64,000 nt of DNA from Prunella strophiata (GCA_036583965.1 JAZBQD010000014.1:69781056-69845055), one strand, 5' to 3'. Positions 11,906 through 25,163 are shown, numbered from the stretch's first letter. Translations and numbers: made by a program. The notes: generated by a model from the sequence alone, not told the origin.

Positions 11906-13969
11906 CAAGGTCACAGGGAGTCAGCAAAGCAGAGACAAATCTTCAACCCACATGTTGAATTCCCAGCTCAGTGCCACAGCAACAACTTTTATTTTGCAGA
12001 GCCACTGCGTGCAGCACCAGGGGAACCTCCTTCACCTCTGATTTTCTCTATTCTTATCTCCTTTGCTGCACATTTGAGGGACACACACCCAAAAGTGATA
12101 AATTCCCCTCAGTGCTAAACCCATGCCCTGCTCCAGCACTTTGCCAGCATCAGCAGAATTTGCATTACACACCCGAGTGTCAGCACTGGAGCAACTTTAA
12201 ATAGTTCAGTGGTCACCCTGCTCAGCTGTGGGATGCAGGGATGCATCCAGCATGTCCTGAAATGATACAGCAGAGTCCTGCTGCTGGCACACAGCCTGGC
12301 AGGCCAGGGGGAGGAAGGGAGGAGGTGTCTGCTCCTGCTACTCTGCTGCCAAAGCTTTCTGCAGTTCATCCCTGTGCTCCCCCACACTGACCAGCAATGA
12401 GAGGAGACACAGCCAGCATGTTCTGCTCCGTGTGGGCAGCTTGCTGGTGCTGCAAAACACACCTGAAAAAGGCAAAATCTCCACTTTTCCTCCCATAAAT
12501 ATCTCCCCTGGTCCACTCAGACACAGATGGAAGCTGCAGGTGCCCTGAACTTCACGGACCTGACCCTTCATCTGCAGGGATTGTGCTTAGTGCTATCAGC
12601 AGCTCCACAAATCACCCCCAGCAGCCACAGGGAGGTGATGCAATTGTTTTAGCTGTTTGCACAGCCTCATAATTGCAGATCCATCATCACAAAGCATTAG
12701 CTGTGTTAGGACAGGTGTTACACAGAAACCCAGCAGCAGAGAGGGGCACGTGAGCTGCAAAGGACACTTCAGTTTGCAGTAAAAGGTCTGAGATCTGGGT
12801 TGTGCTACCCAGAAGAAAGTTATTTGTTTGCTAAGCCAGCTGCAAGCAGAAGTCTAATTTAATCCAGATCCAAACACCATCTGCTTTGTTCATCTCTGCT
12901 CACACAGGATAAAGGCACCTGTGGCTGAGACAAGAGGTGTTTTTAATGTGGGGGGCGTGCAAAGGTCACCTCTGTTCATAAAATCCTGCTCAGAGGAAAT
13001 GGAGGCCTTGATAACACAGGTTTTAAGAGCTGATGAAACACTATTAAGCAGATACCCAGGTGCTAAAACAGTGAAACCCACAAGTACTGTACCAATGGGC
13101 ACTCCAGCCCCTAAGCCCCATCTCTCCACAGCAGGACCTGCTGCTCTCTTCCCTCTCCTCACAGGACCCCAGAGCTGCACTTGGAATGCCACACCAGCCT
13201 CAAATGCTGTGAAAAGCTGTAAACCTGTTCCCCATGCACCTTTACCCTTGGGGATGCAGCCACAGCTGTTGGGACATGAGGCAGGAGCATCCTCCCTGCT
13301 CCTGGAGAGCATCACCTGAGCTCCACCTCCCTGGGGCTCAGGAACAGGGCTGGAGGTCACAGGGCCCTCTCCTGGCTCCTGTGTGGCTGGGACATGTCTG
13401 GGGACTGGCTGCAGGTGGATTTTAGTGACATGAGGCATCACTCAGGCAGGAGGCTGGGCTGAATTTTGCCCTTGACTCAAGAGTTAGAGGCTGTAATGTT
13501 TTAGTTAGGATTAGAGGAAAAAGGACAGAGGGAAAGAGGGATGGAAATGAAGTGTTAGTGCTGTCATTAAGCTGAAAACAGCAGCGTTTTGTGCTGGGTG
13601 ATGTTGTGCTTTTTATCTTATTGGTAAACCCTTAAGATACAGAATTTGGCCCCATACTACTGTAACTCCACAAATTAAACATAAAAAATATACAGATCCT
13701 AAACATTCCAGTCAAACGTGAGCTATAGCAGAGCATCTCTTTGTGACCAAGAAAAAAAAATCCTATAAAAATACAATCCTATAAAATCTTCCAAAATTAC
13801 TTGTTTTTTTCTAAAATTAAATATAGAAGACTAACACACTAATGTTAGAGCTGGGGAGTGCATCCAGGGGTCACTTCTGGGCTTATTTATATTTTTACCT
13901 TAGTAAAGCAAAAAATATAGTAATAAATAGAAGAAAAAAAAAAAAAAGAGGGGATTTTTGGGGAAAAAA
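11906..13969. other. Intronic sequence without recognised gene
   Basis: No feature supported beyond A/T-rich patches near 13.6-13.9 kb. The open frames (for example about 180 codons on minus near 12.9-13.4 kb) have no family resemblance and no paired splice sites. Confidence 0.5.
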
Positions 13970-14225
13970 AAGAGACAGGACGAGGTGGAATAGCTTTAAA
14001 TTGAAAGAGGGCAGGTTTCGATTGAATATTGGGAAGAAATTCTTCCCTGTGAGAGTGGTGAGGACCTGGCAAGAAGAGAAGTTGTGGCTGCCCCATCCCT
14101 GGGAGTGTCCAAGGCCAGGCTGGATGGAGCATGGAGCACCCTGGGCTAGTAGAAGGCACCCCTGAGGGCAGCTGGAAGTGGAATTTTAAGATCCCTTCCC
14201 ACCCAAACCACTCAGTGATGCTCTG
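13970..14225 (+). mobile_element. CR1 LINE 3' fragment (about 250 bp)
   Basis: In order: GACAGGACGAGG, GAAAGAGGGCAGGTTTCGAT, GAAGAAATTCTTCCCTGTGA, GGCTGCCCCATCCCTGG, GTCCAAGGCCAGGCTGGATG, CCTGGGCTAGT, and a terminal GATCCCTTCCCACCCAAACC. This is the classic colinear 3' end of avian CR1, 5'-truncated. An A-rich, G-rich stretch precedes it at 13930-13970. Confidence 0.93.
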
Positions 14226-14960
14226 AAGAAGCAGCAGCGCACGCAGCAGCTCTTGAGCCAGAATGACCCTTGCCAGGTCAGAGTCAGCAAACCCCTGCAG
14301 CGAATCCATGGTCAGGGCTCAACAGCCCAAATCCTGCCCTGTCCTGTGTCTCTGCAGAAATGGGGAAGCCCCAAAGGAGCTGCCTGAGCAGGGAGCCCCC
14401 AGCTCCCAGCTGTGCTCCTGCCGCGATCAAACCCGCGGCGGCGTACGCAGGTGGAAAATTGCTACCACAACTCCGTGGGTTATTAATAACAAGATATTTC
14501 TCCTCTGGGGCCATCTGCATCCCACACACCCCCACAAATCCGGCACTTTCCTCTCCCAGTTACAACACTCAGGGCAGATAATTCCCTTTTTTCCTCTGCC
14601 TTCCAGCCATGCACGAAGGCAGAGCGCAACAGGCAGTTTCCTGCTCCAGACAAACATTGTGCCAAGCCCCACGAACTCAGAACTGGGGTTTTCTTTCTAT
14701 CAAGGTGCCAGAAATAATACAAATAAACTCTTCTTCTTTCCCTGGCTTTATATCTACAGCTCCCACACATCACTACCAGCAGGGCTTTAAAACTAAAACA
14801 GACTGGGCCTACGTGGCTTGAATTTATTCTGGAAATTTATCTCTTCTTGCTGAAAGCTCTGTGTTTGCTTGATCTTCTTGCCTTCCAAGCCCTACAAGTG
14901 CCACATGTTGCACAGCTGGATTCCTGACAGAGAAAGAAAACAGGAGGGAAGAGAGAACAG

Positions 14961-15006
<46 letters not shown>

Positions 15007-16199
15007 TGCAATGGCCAAGGTTTTCAAAAGTCACCTGTGAACTTCAGCAAAGTGCCTTCAAATACCTCCAAGGGACCTGTGCACAGGAAAGACAGAGCTC
15101 TTGAGCTTCCAAAAATCTGCTCTCCACAGGTAGAAGCAGAAGGAAAAGGAAATGTGGCTCCAAAGGACTTGCTGCTCTAAAGATGCTCAAGACCAGCCCT
15201 TGCAGGAAAGGATTTGCAGCAAAAGCTGTGCCAGGGAAGGCTGGAGATAAGTCAGCCAGGAGGAAGAAGGACATATCCATGTGGCACTGAGGGAAATGAG
15301 GAGAATTTTTAATTCTCAAACTCGTTGGAATCTGACTACTAAAATAATTATGTGTTTTCTCAGTTCCAGGAGAATTTGTGCACTCCTCAGCAGCTGTAAC
15401 AGGGGGAATATCCCTGGTGCCCCAAAACCATGGGCAAGCAACATCCACTTCCAGGGTGACAAACCAAGGGTAAAGCACAGAAAGCTGAGGGGAAGAAATC
15501 CTGTTCATCTTGAGCAGCACTTTAAAAAAAAAAAATCCCAGCAAAGGAGAAAATGAAGAAAATGTTATTTCCTTTGAAATGGAGTACTGCACTCTGTAAC
15601 AGGAGGGGAGGGGGGAGAAATCAAACCCAAAGTGAACCAGAGATTCAGTTCATAAACACAGGAGAAGGTCAGCTTCCTCCTCACCAATAACTCTGTCCCA
15701 GAGGAGCCCAGCATGGCATTTGAGATAGGGCAGATATTTGATTCCTTCCTCTGCGTGGGGAGCCTGACACACACATCCTCCATCCCCAGCATTGCCACGG
15801 GCTGGGCTGGGCCCCTCCTGCAGCCACCCTGCCTCAGCAGCAGCAGGAACCAGTTTAAAATCTGCTCCTTGAGCTGAGGAAAGGATTATTTTTTTCCCTG
15901 TGTTGGAGAAGAGGCAGTGGCTGTAAAACCTTCTGCCTCAGCCCAGCAACAGTGAGACCTTGGGAGAGGCTAATTATGGGTGGTGAAAGAAGTCACCCAC
16001 TGGCAGAGAGCAGTGCAGGAGAGACAGGCGAGCACTACCCTGCAGCTGGAGACCTTTTTTGCTTTTTATAAAATAAAGCTGATTCTGCTGCCTGTGCTCC
16101 CAAGGAGGGAGAAGCAAGGCAGGAGAGAAGACAACAACCAAGTGGAACCAAGGGGCAAATCAACGAGGGAAAAGGCTTCAAGTGATGCCTTGAGAAGGC
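14226..16199. other. Intronic sequence without recognised gene
   Basis: Unique sequence with one long (TA)n tract. No exon was recognised. Confidence 0.5.
14967..15003. repeat. (TA)n microsatellite
   Basis: About 18 consecutive TA units. It generates a meaningless isoleucine-tyrosine repeat in open frames on both strands. Confidence 0.95.
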
Positions 16200-16644
16200 T
16201 GAGCAGGAGCAAAGGCTGGGCAGAGCTAAAGAATAAAGCAGGGATTTATTGAAAGGATCTCCTCCATGGATGCACCTTGGGCAGCACCAGAGCCCAGCCA
16301 GGGCTGCACCCAAGATGAACCAAAATGGCCCCAAAATGCACGAGCGCTCCCGGGGTCTCTGCCTTGGATCAGCTCTGCTCCATTTGCACCTTGCAGTTCA
16401 TTGTCCCATCCCAGCTTTAGCCCCTGCACTCCCACCCTGCTTGTTTTTCTCTCCTCAGCCCACGCTGGTTGTGCTCCTGGGCTGAGATTTGGATCATTTG
16501 TCATTGGTGCCCAGCTGGATCAGGAATTGTTTTGTCTCTCTGCTCTGTGCACAGAGCTCAGCATCCCCTGATGTGAAGCTCAGAACTGCACACTAAAGCA
16601 GCACAGAATCTGAAAAAATATAAAAACTAAAACCTGAGGCATCA
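16200..16644 (-). mobile_element. Solo LTR of an endogenous retrovirus (family B, copy 1)
   Basis: Read on the minus strand it starts TGATGCCT, contains TTTTAGCTTTT-like and GTGTGCAGTTCTGAGCTTC blocks, and has an AATAAA-type signal close to the 3' end (plus-strand GGATTTATTGA at about 16241). The same start, landmarks and end recur at 62111-62521 in the same orientation. No retroviral coding sequence is attached. Boundaries are approximate, especially the 3' end near 16200. Confidence 0.6.
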
Positions 16645-17489
16645 CAAGCATCTCACAGTCACTTTTCCATACCCTTGTGCAAGTATTGGAGAAGCCTCAG
16701 AATTATCCTCCCACACAAATACCCAGAAGGAGGGGAGGCAGAGCAGGGAAGCAGCCTGAGTGGCCAGCAGGGCTCTCAGTGGGGGAAACGTGGCTCAAAG
16801 AACCCTGTGCATCAGCCAGCAGGAGGCAGGGAGATGTCTGCATGTGTCCATGCACAGCCAGGGACTGGAAAGCAGAAAAGCAGATTGTCATGGAGCTCCA
16901 ATCTGCTTGGGATCTCCTCCAGGCTCGTGGCACCTCATGCTGCCCCACTTGAGTGCTCGTGGCCAGGGTCCAGCTGAGCCACTGAGGAGGAAGAGAATTG
17001 CTTCTCCTGAGAGCCCCTCAGAGACTCCTTTGCCACCAGCAGGGCCTGGACCAGCACCTTCTGGAAGCACTGAGGCAGCCAAGCTCAACTGCAGCACATT
17101 CCCAGACACAAAGATTTGTCCAAATTTGCTCTATTTATTCCCAGTTCTGCGGCGGAGGAAAACCTCAGACTCTTTTCTTTCTTCCCTCTCCTCCCTGCAA
17201 GCTGGAAAACATCTCTCTGCCACCAGCATCTGATCAAGGGATGCTGGAGGAAAAAGGAAAACTGTTTTTTTTTTGCCCAAACCCCTCCTAACTCCAGCTA
17301 TTGCAGCAAGGCTGCTCTTCCTTCTCCAAAAATCTGGACCTGCAAAACCTTTCCTGAACTGTGAGGGAAAATTGGCAGTGATCTGTGAAAAGTGCAGGGT
17401 GAACAGATTGGCATTTCCAAAGCATGTGTAGTTTGCATTTGTGTGTAGCAATGTGCATATAAATGTGTATTTTTATGTATATGTATAAA

Positions 17490-17525
17490 ACATACACACA
17501 CACACACATACATATCTATATATAT
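17490..17525. repeat. (CA)n/(TA)n compound microsatellite
   Basis: Consecutive AC units pass into imperfect AT units. Confidence 0.85.
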
Positions 17526-17752
17526 GGATGCATGGAGTTGTATTTAGGGAAAAAGGCATCACAACTTCCAGCAAAAAGATAATGAGAGAGCTGGGAACAT
17601 GCAGGCAGCATGATGCAACTCCAATCCCTTCCTCACACTGCAGGACAATCAAGGCTTCTTCTCTGAAATGAATGCAGAAAAGGGCCCAAGCAGCTGGGGA
17701 AAGGGTGATGCTTGTGAGAAATGGGCTTTTTTTGTGGCTCATGCATTGCAAA

Positions 17753-17773
17753 GTGTGTGTGTGTGTGTGTGTG
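17753..17773. repeat. (GT)n microsatellite
   Basis: About ten GT units. Confidence 0.9.
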
Positions 17774-18429
17774 ATGAGTCAAAGTCTGAGGGCTGCCTTG
17801 TGTCAGCCATTGACTGTGCCAATGACAGCAGCTCCCGACAGCCTTTAATAACACCACTTACAGACTCTGGAGCAGGGGGAGGCAGCAAAAGGGGGGAGGA
17901 GAGAGCTTCCCTCGCAGGCTGGTGCACAAAGCGTCCCCAAGCTCGCCAAAATGTGTCACAAGAACCCGTTGATGGCTCCATAATTGCAGCCCACGCTGCA
18001 ATGTGTTGTTCTAAGAGGCAGCAGAGAGCACAGCCAGGAGAGCAACTTTGGGTGCATGGGGGGTGAAACACGGCCAGGAGGACGTGGGGACATGGGGACA
18101 TGCTGGGCTCAGGTAGGGAGTGGACTGTGGGGTGGTTTAGGGGCTGATCCCAATCACATTTCCCAGTGCACCTCCATGTGTTCACACCCAGGTTTATACT
18201 AGGAAGCAGCCAGGAGACCAGAAATTCCACACAGAGCAGGTGAAACAGGGAGAAATATCTGCAGAACACATCTGGAATATGCAAGTCCTGCTGCCCACCT
18301 TGGTTCTCCAGTGCAAAGGGGGGAAATAAGTCCCTGCCAGGTCCCATGCATGCTGAGAAGCTCCTGGAAGGCTGGTGGAGATGCTAAAAATCCTCAGCTT
18401 AGTCCAGATTTGGAAAGCTTTGGGAAGAG

Positions 18430-18665
18430 CTTCAGGAGCTCATCGTGTCCTGATTATTTACTTCTCCAAGCTAAGGAGAGACCTACTTCACACACCGCCT
18501 CCTGGAGAGGCGGAAAAATCAGGCATGTAAAATAAGAAGGAAATGGAAATCGACTTGATAGCTCCTTCCCCTTCCTAATGGGGAATACTTACCTAATTAG
18601 GCCTGCTTGCTGTTTCCTCTCCTTGCTTTCTTTGAGACATTATGCAGAGAGAGATTTGTCCTAAA
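18430..18665. promoter_or_regulatory. Possible conserved non-coding element in intron 1
   Basis: A repeat-free block with balanced composition and several homeodomain-like TAAT or ATTA cores (CCTAATGG, CCTAATTAGG) and a GATTATTTA motif. It differs from the C/A-rich background nearby. This is inferred from composition only. Confidence 0.25.
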
Positions 18666-20699
18666 AGTTGGTGCTTTCATTCAGAGGTATCCCCTTGAGT
18701 GTTTGCCTTGCTGAGGCAGGCAAGGGCAGCAACTCCATCATAAAGGAGGGGGGAAAATCCCTCCTGAGGGGCTCTAAGGGGTGCTGGTTGAAGGTACCCA
18801 GCTCCTGCCATGGCTCACTTGCCTCTCTTCCCTTCTCCATGCCTCCCCAGGCAGAGGGTGCAGCTCCAAGCTGCCTCCTGCCCTTGCCTGGCCCAGGTGA
18901 GCAGCTCCTGATCTCTGGGAGTGACCTTGGAGACCAGGAAGGCAAAGCCAGAGGATGCAAAGGTGGCCAAAATTACTCCACCCTCAATGGGCTTTTGGAG
19001 ACAAACCTGACACTGGATGGTCTCAGGGCTGGTGGGATCCACAGGGACACCCAAATCAGCCCCAAATCCATTCCACCACTTGGATGGCCTCTCCAAATCA
19101 CATTTCCAAGCAGCTTGGTGCAGCTCAGAGTGGAAAAAAAAGAGGGGGGTAGAAGCAGAACCCAAAACCTCCAGACCCACACTGGACAAGGGTGACCTAA
19201 CCAGGACACAGCAAACTCTTATTTCCCACAGCCAGCTCCCCTCCTTTCAGAGAGGCCCCACTCTGGAGGCCTCCCCTCACCAGGAGAAGGGGTTGGGATC
19301 TACAGGATGCTCCCAACCATCCCTACAACAGAGCCAGGCTGGATGTGACCCTACACAAGGGGTTACAGGGGTCTCCATCCACCCCTAGACCCCTAAACTG
19401 GATCCCTTTATCCCTTCCTCCATTTCCATCCCACACTTTCCAGGAAGGCCCCCCCATCCCCCTCAGCCCTGCTCCTTCACCCCAGGATTTTTTTCCTCTT
19501 CTCTGCAGGGAGCAGAGCTTCCAAGAAGGAAAATGCAAAGCCCAAAGGGAATGACTTCAAGCAATGAGATGGCTCAGCAAAGGAAGGTGTTTTATTCCTG
19601 CCTGAGGGGGTGCTTTCAAGAACCTCCTTTTGTTTCCTCAAAGGCTGCCAAAGGTGGAGACCTGGAGGGATTTAGGGAACTCACCCTGCAAGCAGCAGCA
19701 GAGATTTCCCCAAGCCCAGGTCTCTGCCTACCCAGCATCCTGCACTGGTCCAGCCATTCCTGCATCCCTCCCCACCCCATCTCCCAGGGGAGCACCTGCA
19801 GCTGAACCCAGCCCTGCACCTGCAGCACCTGTGCAGGGTGTGAGAGGAGGAGCTGAGCCACCCCCTGCAGCTGCTCCCACCACCCCTGGAACTTCACCTC
19901 CCAGTTGTTAATTCAGCATCCAGAAAAGCTGTGTTGTTTTCTGGTTTTCTTCCCTTTACCTTTTCCTTTTTTTTTTTTTCTTTTTTTTTTTCCCACTGGG
20001 CAATTTCCAGGGAACAAGAAAGAACTGCACAGCTAATCCCTGCTGAAAGCCAAGGCAAACCCTCCCCTGCCCCAGCCAGAGAGGGAAAGCAGCCCCACTC
20101 CTCCCAGTGCCCCTGGACATCCCTCCATCCTCCCACAGCCTCCTGTCACACCGAGCCACCCCTCTGCAGCCACTGCAGCATCCTCAGGGCTGCCAGGGTG
20201 TGGAGGGCAGCAGGAGAGAAGGAGGGAGGTCTCCTTGAAGAGCCACCTCTGCAGCACTGCCAGCTTCCAGGGGAAGCTGTGAATCCAGTGGCTGCAGGCA
20301 GGAGACCCCTTTGCATCCCTCTTGCACCTCCTGAGCATTCCCAAAAACCAATGGATGTGCTGGATAAATGGGGTCTGGGCTTCCTGCTGCAGATGAAACC
20401 TGCTCCTACCCCCTGCACCCATTCCTGGGGAGCAAAGCAGGATCTGTCCCACTCAGGGACACTGGAAAGTGATGGTGAGGGCAGGCAGAGCCATGGCCTG
20501 AGCAGGGCTTGCTCTGCTTGGCCCCTTGCAGCCCTGGAGGGGTGCCCAGCTGAGCAGAACCCCAGGACAGGAGCATCAGAGGAGCTTCCCTGCCTCCCAG
20601 CACAGAGGGCTGGGCTTGCAGACAGGGAGGGACTCCAGCGAACAACGAGGAGCAGCAGAGGCAGGGAGAAGAGCAGGTATTCAGCAGGCAATGCCTCCG

Positions 20700-20870
20700 A
20701 GGTGCTGTGAATGCAGCATTTGTGCTGGATGAGCAGACATTGTCACAGAACTTGACGCACCCCAAATGGTGACTACGCGATTACCACTTTGGAGATGAGT
20801 AAGCTCATTACAAGGAAACGTTTCGCTCCAATCCCCCTCCAAAGGAGGGATCTGAGGAGGGAAGGGACCT
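20700..20870. promoter_or_regulatory. Possible conserved non-coding element in intron 1
   Basis: A repeat-free block with CpG-containing words (CTACGCGATTACC, GGAAACGTTTCGC) unusual for the surrounding CpG-poor intron. CpG retention outside an island can indicate constraint. No alignment was possible. Confidence 0.25.
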
Positions 20871-22629
20871 GTGACAGGAACAAACTGGGGGATTTGTTTA
20901 ACCAGATCAGCCTGCTGGGCCAGCACAGCACTGGTTCCCTGCCTCCAGCATGGATAAACCTGGATTCCCTGGGAAGCTTAACCCCCCCCATCCTACATGG
21001 ACAGGGTGGGCAGTGTCCCACACCCAGCTTTGGGGTCTGCTGGGCACAACCCTGCTTCTAGGGGATGAAAAGAAGCACCTTTCAATAATAAATAATAATG
21101 CTAAATATGTGTTTCTATAGCAACTCATCACCATAGCAGCTCGGCGCAGGAGGAGAACTCAGAGCTCATCCCGCCGTCTTCAGGGTGAGCAGGCAACTGC
21201 CCTCCCAGAGGTGGCTTCAGTGGTGGCACAGCTGGACTTAAAGCAAGGAGTCCCCCTCCAGGTTGTCCCTGAGCACTGCCCTCCCTGGGGAAGCTGTGTG
21301 GATGGTCTGGAGAGGAGCAGTCAGGGGTCCAAGCAGTGATTGGGGTATGGAGTCTCAGAAGCACCAGGTACTGATGTGTTTGCAATCTCCAAATCACTCC
21401 TGGGACACAAGGAGGGATGGGGATAGGAAGTCTGAAAAGCACAGGGTACTGAGGTCATTGCAACCCCCAAATCAGTCCTGGGACCTGGGGGGCTGGAAGG
21501 AAAGGAGGCTGTGACAGGGGACAGTCTCACTGTCCAGCCAGGAGGACACCGTGAAGGGGCGGGTGCAAAGGGTAAGGCCCAAGCAAAAGGAGAAAACAAC
21601 CGAAAATTATCCATGCAAATACCAACCCCTCAACACTTACACAACTCAGGTGAACAGCTTCAAAACTCCATGTGTTGCTCTGTTTTAGCAAGACCCAGAG
21701 ATTTGCACCAAAACCCTAACAAATAGAAGGAGTTTCCCAAAACAGCCCAAAACCTCCTTTTTTCTAAGACACACCTGCCCACCCTAATTTGGGTGTGAGT
21801 TTTTCTTCCCTAGATTGTCCATTAAAGAAAAAGCCAAGCTTTTGATTGGCTCCACAATTGTTGGTGTGGTTGTATTCCCAGCTCACCTCCTCTCCCTGGC
21901 TGTAGGGGCAGAGCCTTTGCCTTGAATACAGAACCTCCTGCTCCTCAGCACCTCTGAAAGCCTCTTCCCAGCCAGCAGAGGAAGGTGGCACTGCCCAGGG
22001 GTGGGACAGTGCCCATTAGTGACTGTTATCCATGGACATGATGCCATTCCTCAGGCTGGTGAGTGAGCTCCCAAACATCCCCCCTGGTTTTACTCCCTTC
22101 ACAAAAAGTGAGTCATTTTTAAAGCAAAGTCATGAGAGCAAAGCAAGCATTAGGTGGTGGCTGAAGGGACAGCCACTTCTAAGAGACCTTCCCCACTTGA
22201 TAGATGGGGAAACAAGAAGCCAAGGAACACACTGAGGGCAGTGGGACAGCTCTCCATCAAATCCAAGTCTCCTTTTGGCAGCTCAGGATAAGTTTCCCTA
22301 AAGTAAAATGAAGCTGTGTAGCACACCAAGCACTTGCTATTCCATCAATAGGCAATTGTAACAGGATACACCTCCTTAGTCTCTAAATGAGTTTTCTTTC
22401 CAGCACTACATTATAGACAAATCCCCTGTCACAAAAAACAAATAAATCCCTTTTCACAATCAAATATGCTCTAACCAAGTCAAACAGGGCCACACGCACG
22501 TGCAGCGAATCCGCAAAGCTTCTCCCAACTTGCCAGCATGACCATCCTCCCTTCAGGTGGGCAGAGAGGCAAAAAGGAAAGGAAAGAAAGAATATTTGAT
22601 AGGAGAAACAAAGTGGCAATTTTTCAGTT

Positions 22630-22910
22630 CAGCTGGGAATCAATAGGTGGGCTCCTCGTGCTCCTGCTCCACCGGGGCTGAGCTCTCGCTGCCGAACCCA
22701 GACTGACACAACACCAGAGCTTGACTTACTGGTGCTTCATCCTGGCAAGATATTTTTAATTTAAACCTTGTCACTGCTGAGGAGGAAGCCATCCAGGCTG
22801 TGATTTACTGCTAATTCATCCTCCTGATCCCTATAACTCTAAAATCAAGTCACCAAGCAGTGGAATGCCAGGACAGTCCCCAGCGAGGCTCGGCATGAAT
22901 GAGCACCAGG
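22630..22910. promoter_or_regulatory. Possible conserved non-coding element in intron 1
   Basis: A repeat-free block that passes from a CpG-containing segment (CTCTCGCTGCCGAACC) to an AT-rich segment with TTTAATTTAAA and GCTAATTCATCC. Inference from composition. Confidence 0.25.
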
Positions 22911-24383
22911 GGCTGCTGGCAGCAAGTGTGAGATCCTCATTCAGAAAAAACAGCAAATATATAAATATTAACCATCTACAGGCAGTCACCAGTCCAGCAT
23001 CACCTCACTATTTCCCAGGAAAACACTACTGGGAATAAAACACCTTCACCAGCCTCACCTTGTGGAATGTTTTAAGCTCCAGGAAAAATAACACAGAGGT
23101 CGTGGAGCTTCATTTCACAAACATTTACGTGCATTTGGCTGTGAGAGTTCACCCAGGATCAAGATTTATCCCTCTGGCCCTTGCAGGAGAGCAGAGGAGG
23201 GGGAAACATGTGGGTATAGATCATGCAAATGCCTGTAGTGGAAAGCTAACCTGTGTTATCTGCATTAGAGCCACACATTTGTCCTGGCAAATTCAAGTGC
23301 CAGTCAAATCCCATAAATTTATGGCCAATGGCTGGGTGGGAAAGCCCCAGCAAGTCAGTGTGTGGATAATAGAGATGGAAGGAAACTCAGAGATCAGGCA
23401 TGAAAGGCAGGAGAATCAGAGGTGCAGCATCTCCCGTTTTGGGTCACAAGTACAAATCCTGCCATGCTCAACAGGACTTTTTATTTATCCCTATGCAAAA
23501 GAGGCCTGGAAATCTCAGCCACTTTTGGGTGTGGATTCCTGTTTCACTGCATGAAGCATTTAAAAAGCACTTTTTTAAATGGGGGGAAACCCTCTCATCA
23601 GCAAAGCCTGGAGTGAAAGCAGCTCACAGAGTCTGCAAATGATCTCCCTCTCTCTAGTGATTCCAGGTGAGGTCAGAGCCACCTGCTGAGAGGCAGCAGA
23701 GTGGGATGGGGTTTGAACCCAGTCACTGCTCTCCCTCAGGTCTTCAGGCTCTGAGAAGTTGGTGTGTTCCACAAACATTAGTATTTGAGCTAGGAACAGC
23801 TGGGAACATCATATTTCAGCAAAAAAAGTTGGCTTCCTCCATGGCTCCAGGAATCCCCTTGGAAGGGAGCATGTCCCTGGCAATGTTCACATCAGCTGGA
23901 GCTGGAGGGCTACAGGTGTCTAAAATTAAGTGGTCACTGGGTTTTCAAACCATTTTTCAGGGCCTTCAGAGCATCTCTGAGGGCTCTCAGAGGGGTTTTT
24001 ACCAAGGAAAGGGTTCAGGACAGGTGGCACAGGACACTGGGTGCTGTGGCAGGGGACACAGAGTTAGGCACCTCTCATCTGGGTGGCTGCTCAGCCCCTT
24101 AAGGATGGGGCAAATGTACAGAGCTCACATACCAACAAAAAACCCAGACTGTTCTTTGGGATGAGTCAAAAAAGCCCCAAGGGAGAATGCCAGATACAGA
24201 AAATCACCACACAGGCTGTAGGGAACTCAGCACGTCATTTTTGCAGTGATGTCTCCATTCCCAAAGGTGATTAGAAACATTTTGCAGCAAATTTTAAAGG
24301 CACTGTGACTGAGGTCCATGAAAGCACAGCTGCTCCCAGGCCAATTCTCTAACCCAAAATGTTTGGTTGTCTCTGCCCATGGC

Positions 24384-24460
24384 AAAGGCATTGGAACTAA
24401 ATGATCTTTAAGGCCCCTTCCAACCCAAACTGTTCTGTAATTCCATGATTCTATGATATT
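24384..24460 (+). mobile_element. CR1 LINE 3'-end fragment
   Basis: It reads TAAATGATCTTTAAGGCCCC, then TTCCAACCCAAACTGTTCTG and the ATTCCATGATTCTATGAT terminal repeat. This is a standard CR1 3' end in plus orientation. Confidence 0.9.
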
Positions 24461-24678
24461 TTTTCATTTCAAAACACCCATTTGCCATTTTAACTGGAAA
24501 AATTCAGTCTTGGAAATGTCCTGTTCTGTCCATGGGCTGCTCTTGGCTGTTGGAGCACAGTCTGGAGGGCAGGGCACCACTCCCTGCTCCCATCACCAAG
24601 TCCCACGTGGGGCTCAGTTTGCATTTCAGGCTGGTGAGTGAGAATTCCTCATCAATAAATGTGGACTGAGCTGTTTGC

Positions 24679-25163
24679 CTCTCTGTGCCTCAGTTTCCCA
24701 GTCCAGCACCATGGGAATTGTGTGAATGGTTAGGTTTTAAAACCCCTTAGTGCCTCAGTTTCCCTATCCATACCATGGGAATTGAGTGAATGGTTAGGTT
24801 TTAAAACCCCATGCCTCAGTTTCCCAATCCACACCATGGGAATTGAGTGAATGGTTAGGTTTTAAAACCCCTCTGTGCCTCAGTTTCCCAATCCATACCA
24901 TGGGAATTGTAAGGTTTTAAAACCCCTCTGTGCCTCAGTTTCCCTATCCATACCATGGGAATTGTAAGGTTTTAAAACCCCTCTGTGCCTCAGTTTCCCC
25001 ATCTGTACCATGGGAATTAAGTGAATGGTAAGGTTTTAAAACCCTGTGCCTCAGTTTCCCAATCCATACCATGGGAATTGTAAGGTTTTAAAACCCCTCT
25101 GTGCCTCAGTTTCCCTATCCATACCATGGGAATTGAGTGAATGGTTAGGTTTTAAAACCCCTC
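24679..25163. repeat. Minisatellite, 8 units of about 50-68 bp
   Basis: Each unit contains TGCCTCAGTTTCCC, then ACCATGGGAATT, an optional GAGTGAATGGT segment, and AAGGTTTTAAAACCCC. Eight units are present. They fall into a long form with the GTGAATGGT segment and a short form without it, interspersed along the array, which indicates repeated unequal exchange. Confidence 0.95.

Larger units (their letters stand above)
16645..24677. other. Intronic sequence without recognised gene (8 kb)
   Basis: Mostly unique sequence with dinucleotide repeats near 17.5 and 17.8 kb, T/C-rich runs near 19.97 kb, a CR1 remnant at 24.39 kb, and three AT-rich, low-repeat blocks listed separately as possible conserved elements. 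The longest frames (about 260 codons, plus strand near 19.9-20.7 kb, with a shadow on minus) have low-complexity composition and no recognisable domain. Confidence 0.5.

Noticed and set aside
19931..20710. A 259-codon plus-strand frame with a phenylalanine-rich start
   Set aside because: The start comes from a T-rich run; the remainder is low-complexity with a matching long antisense frame and no recognisable domain or splice sites.
24679..25163. CRISPR-like array
   Set aside because: Adjacent units lack unique spacers and the whole unit repeats; this is a eukaryotic minisatellite.
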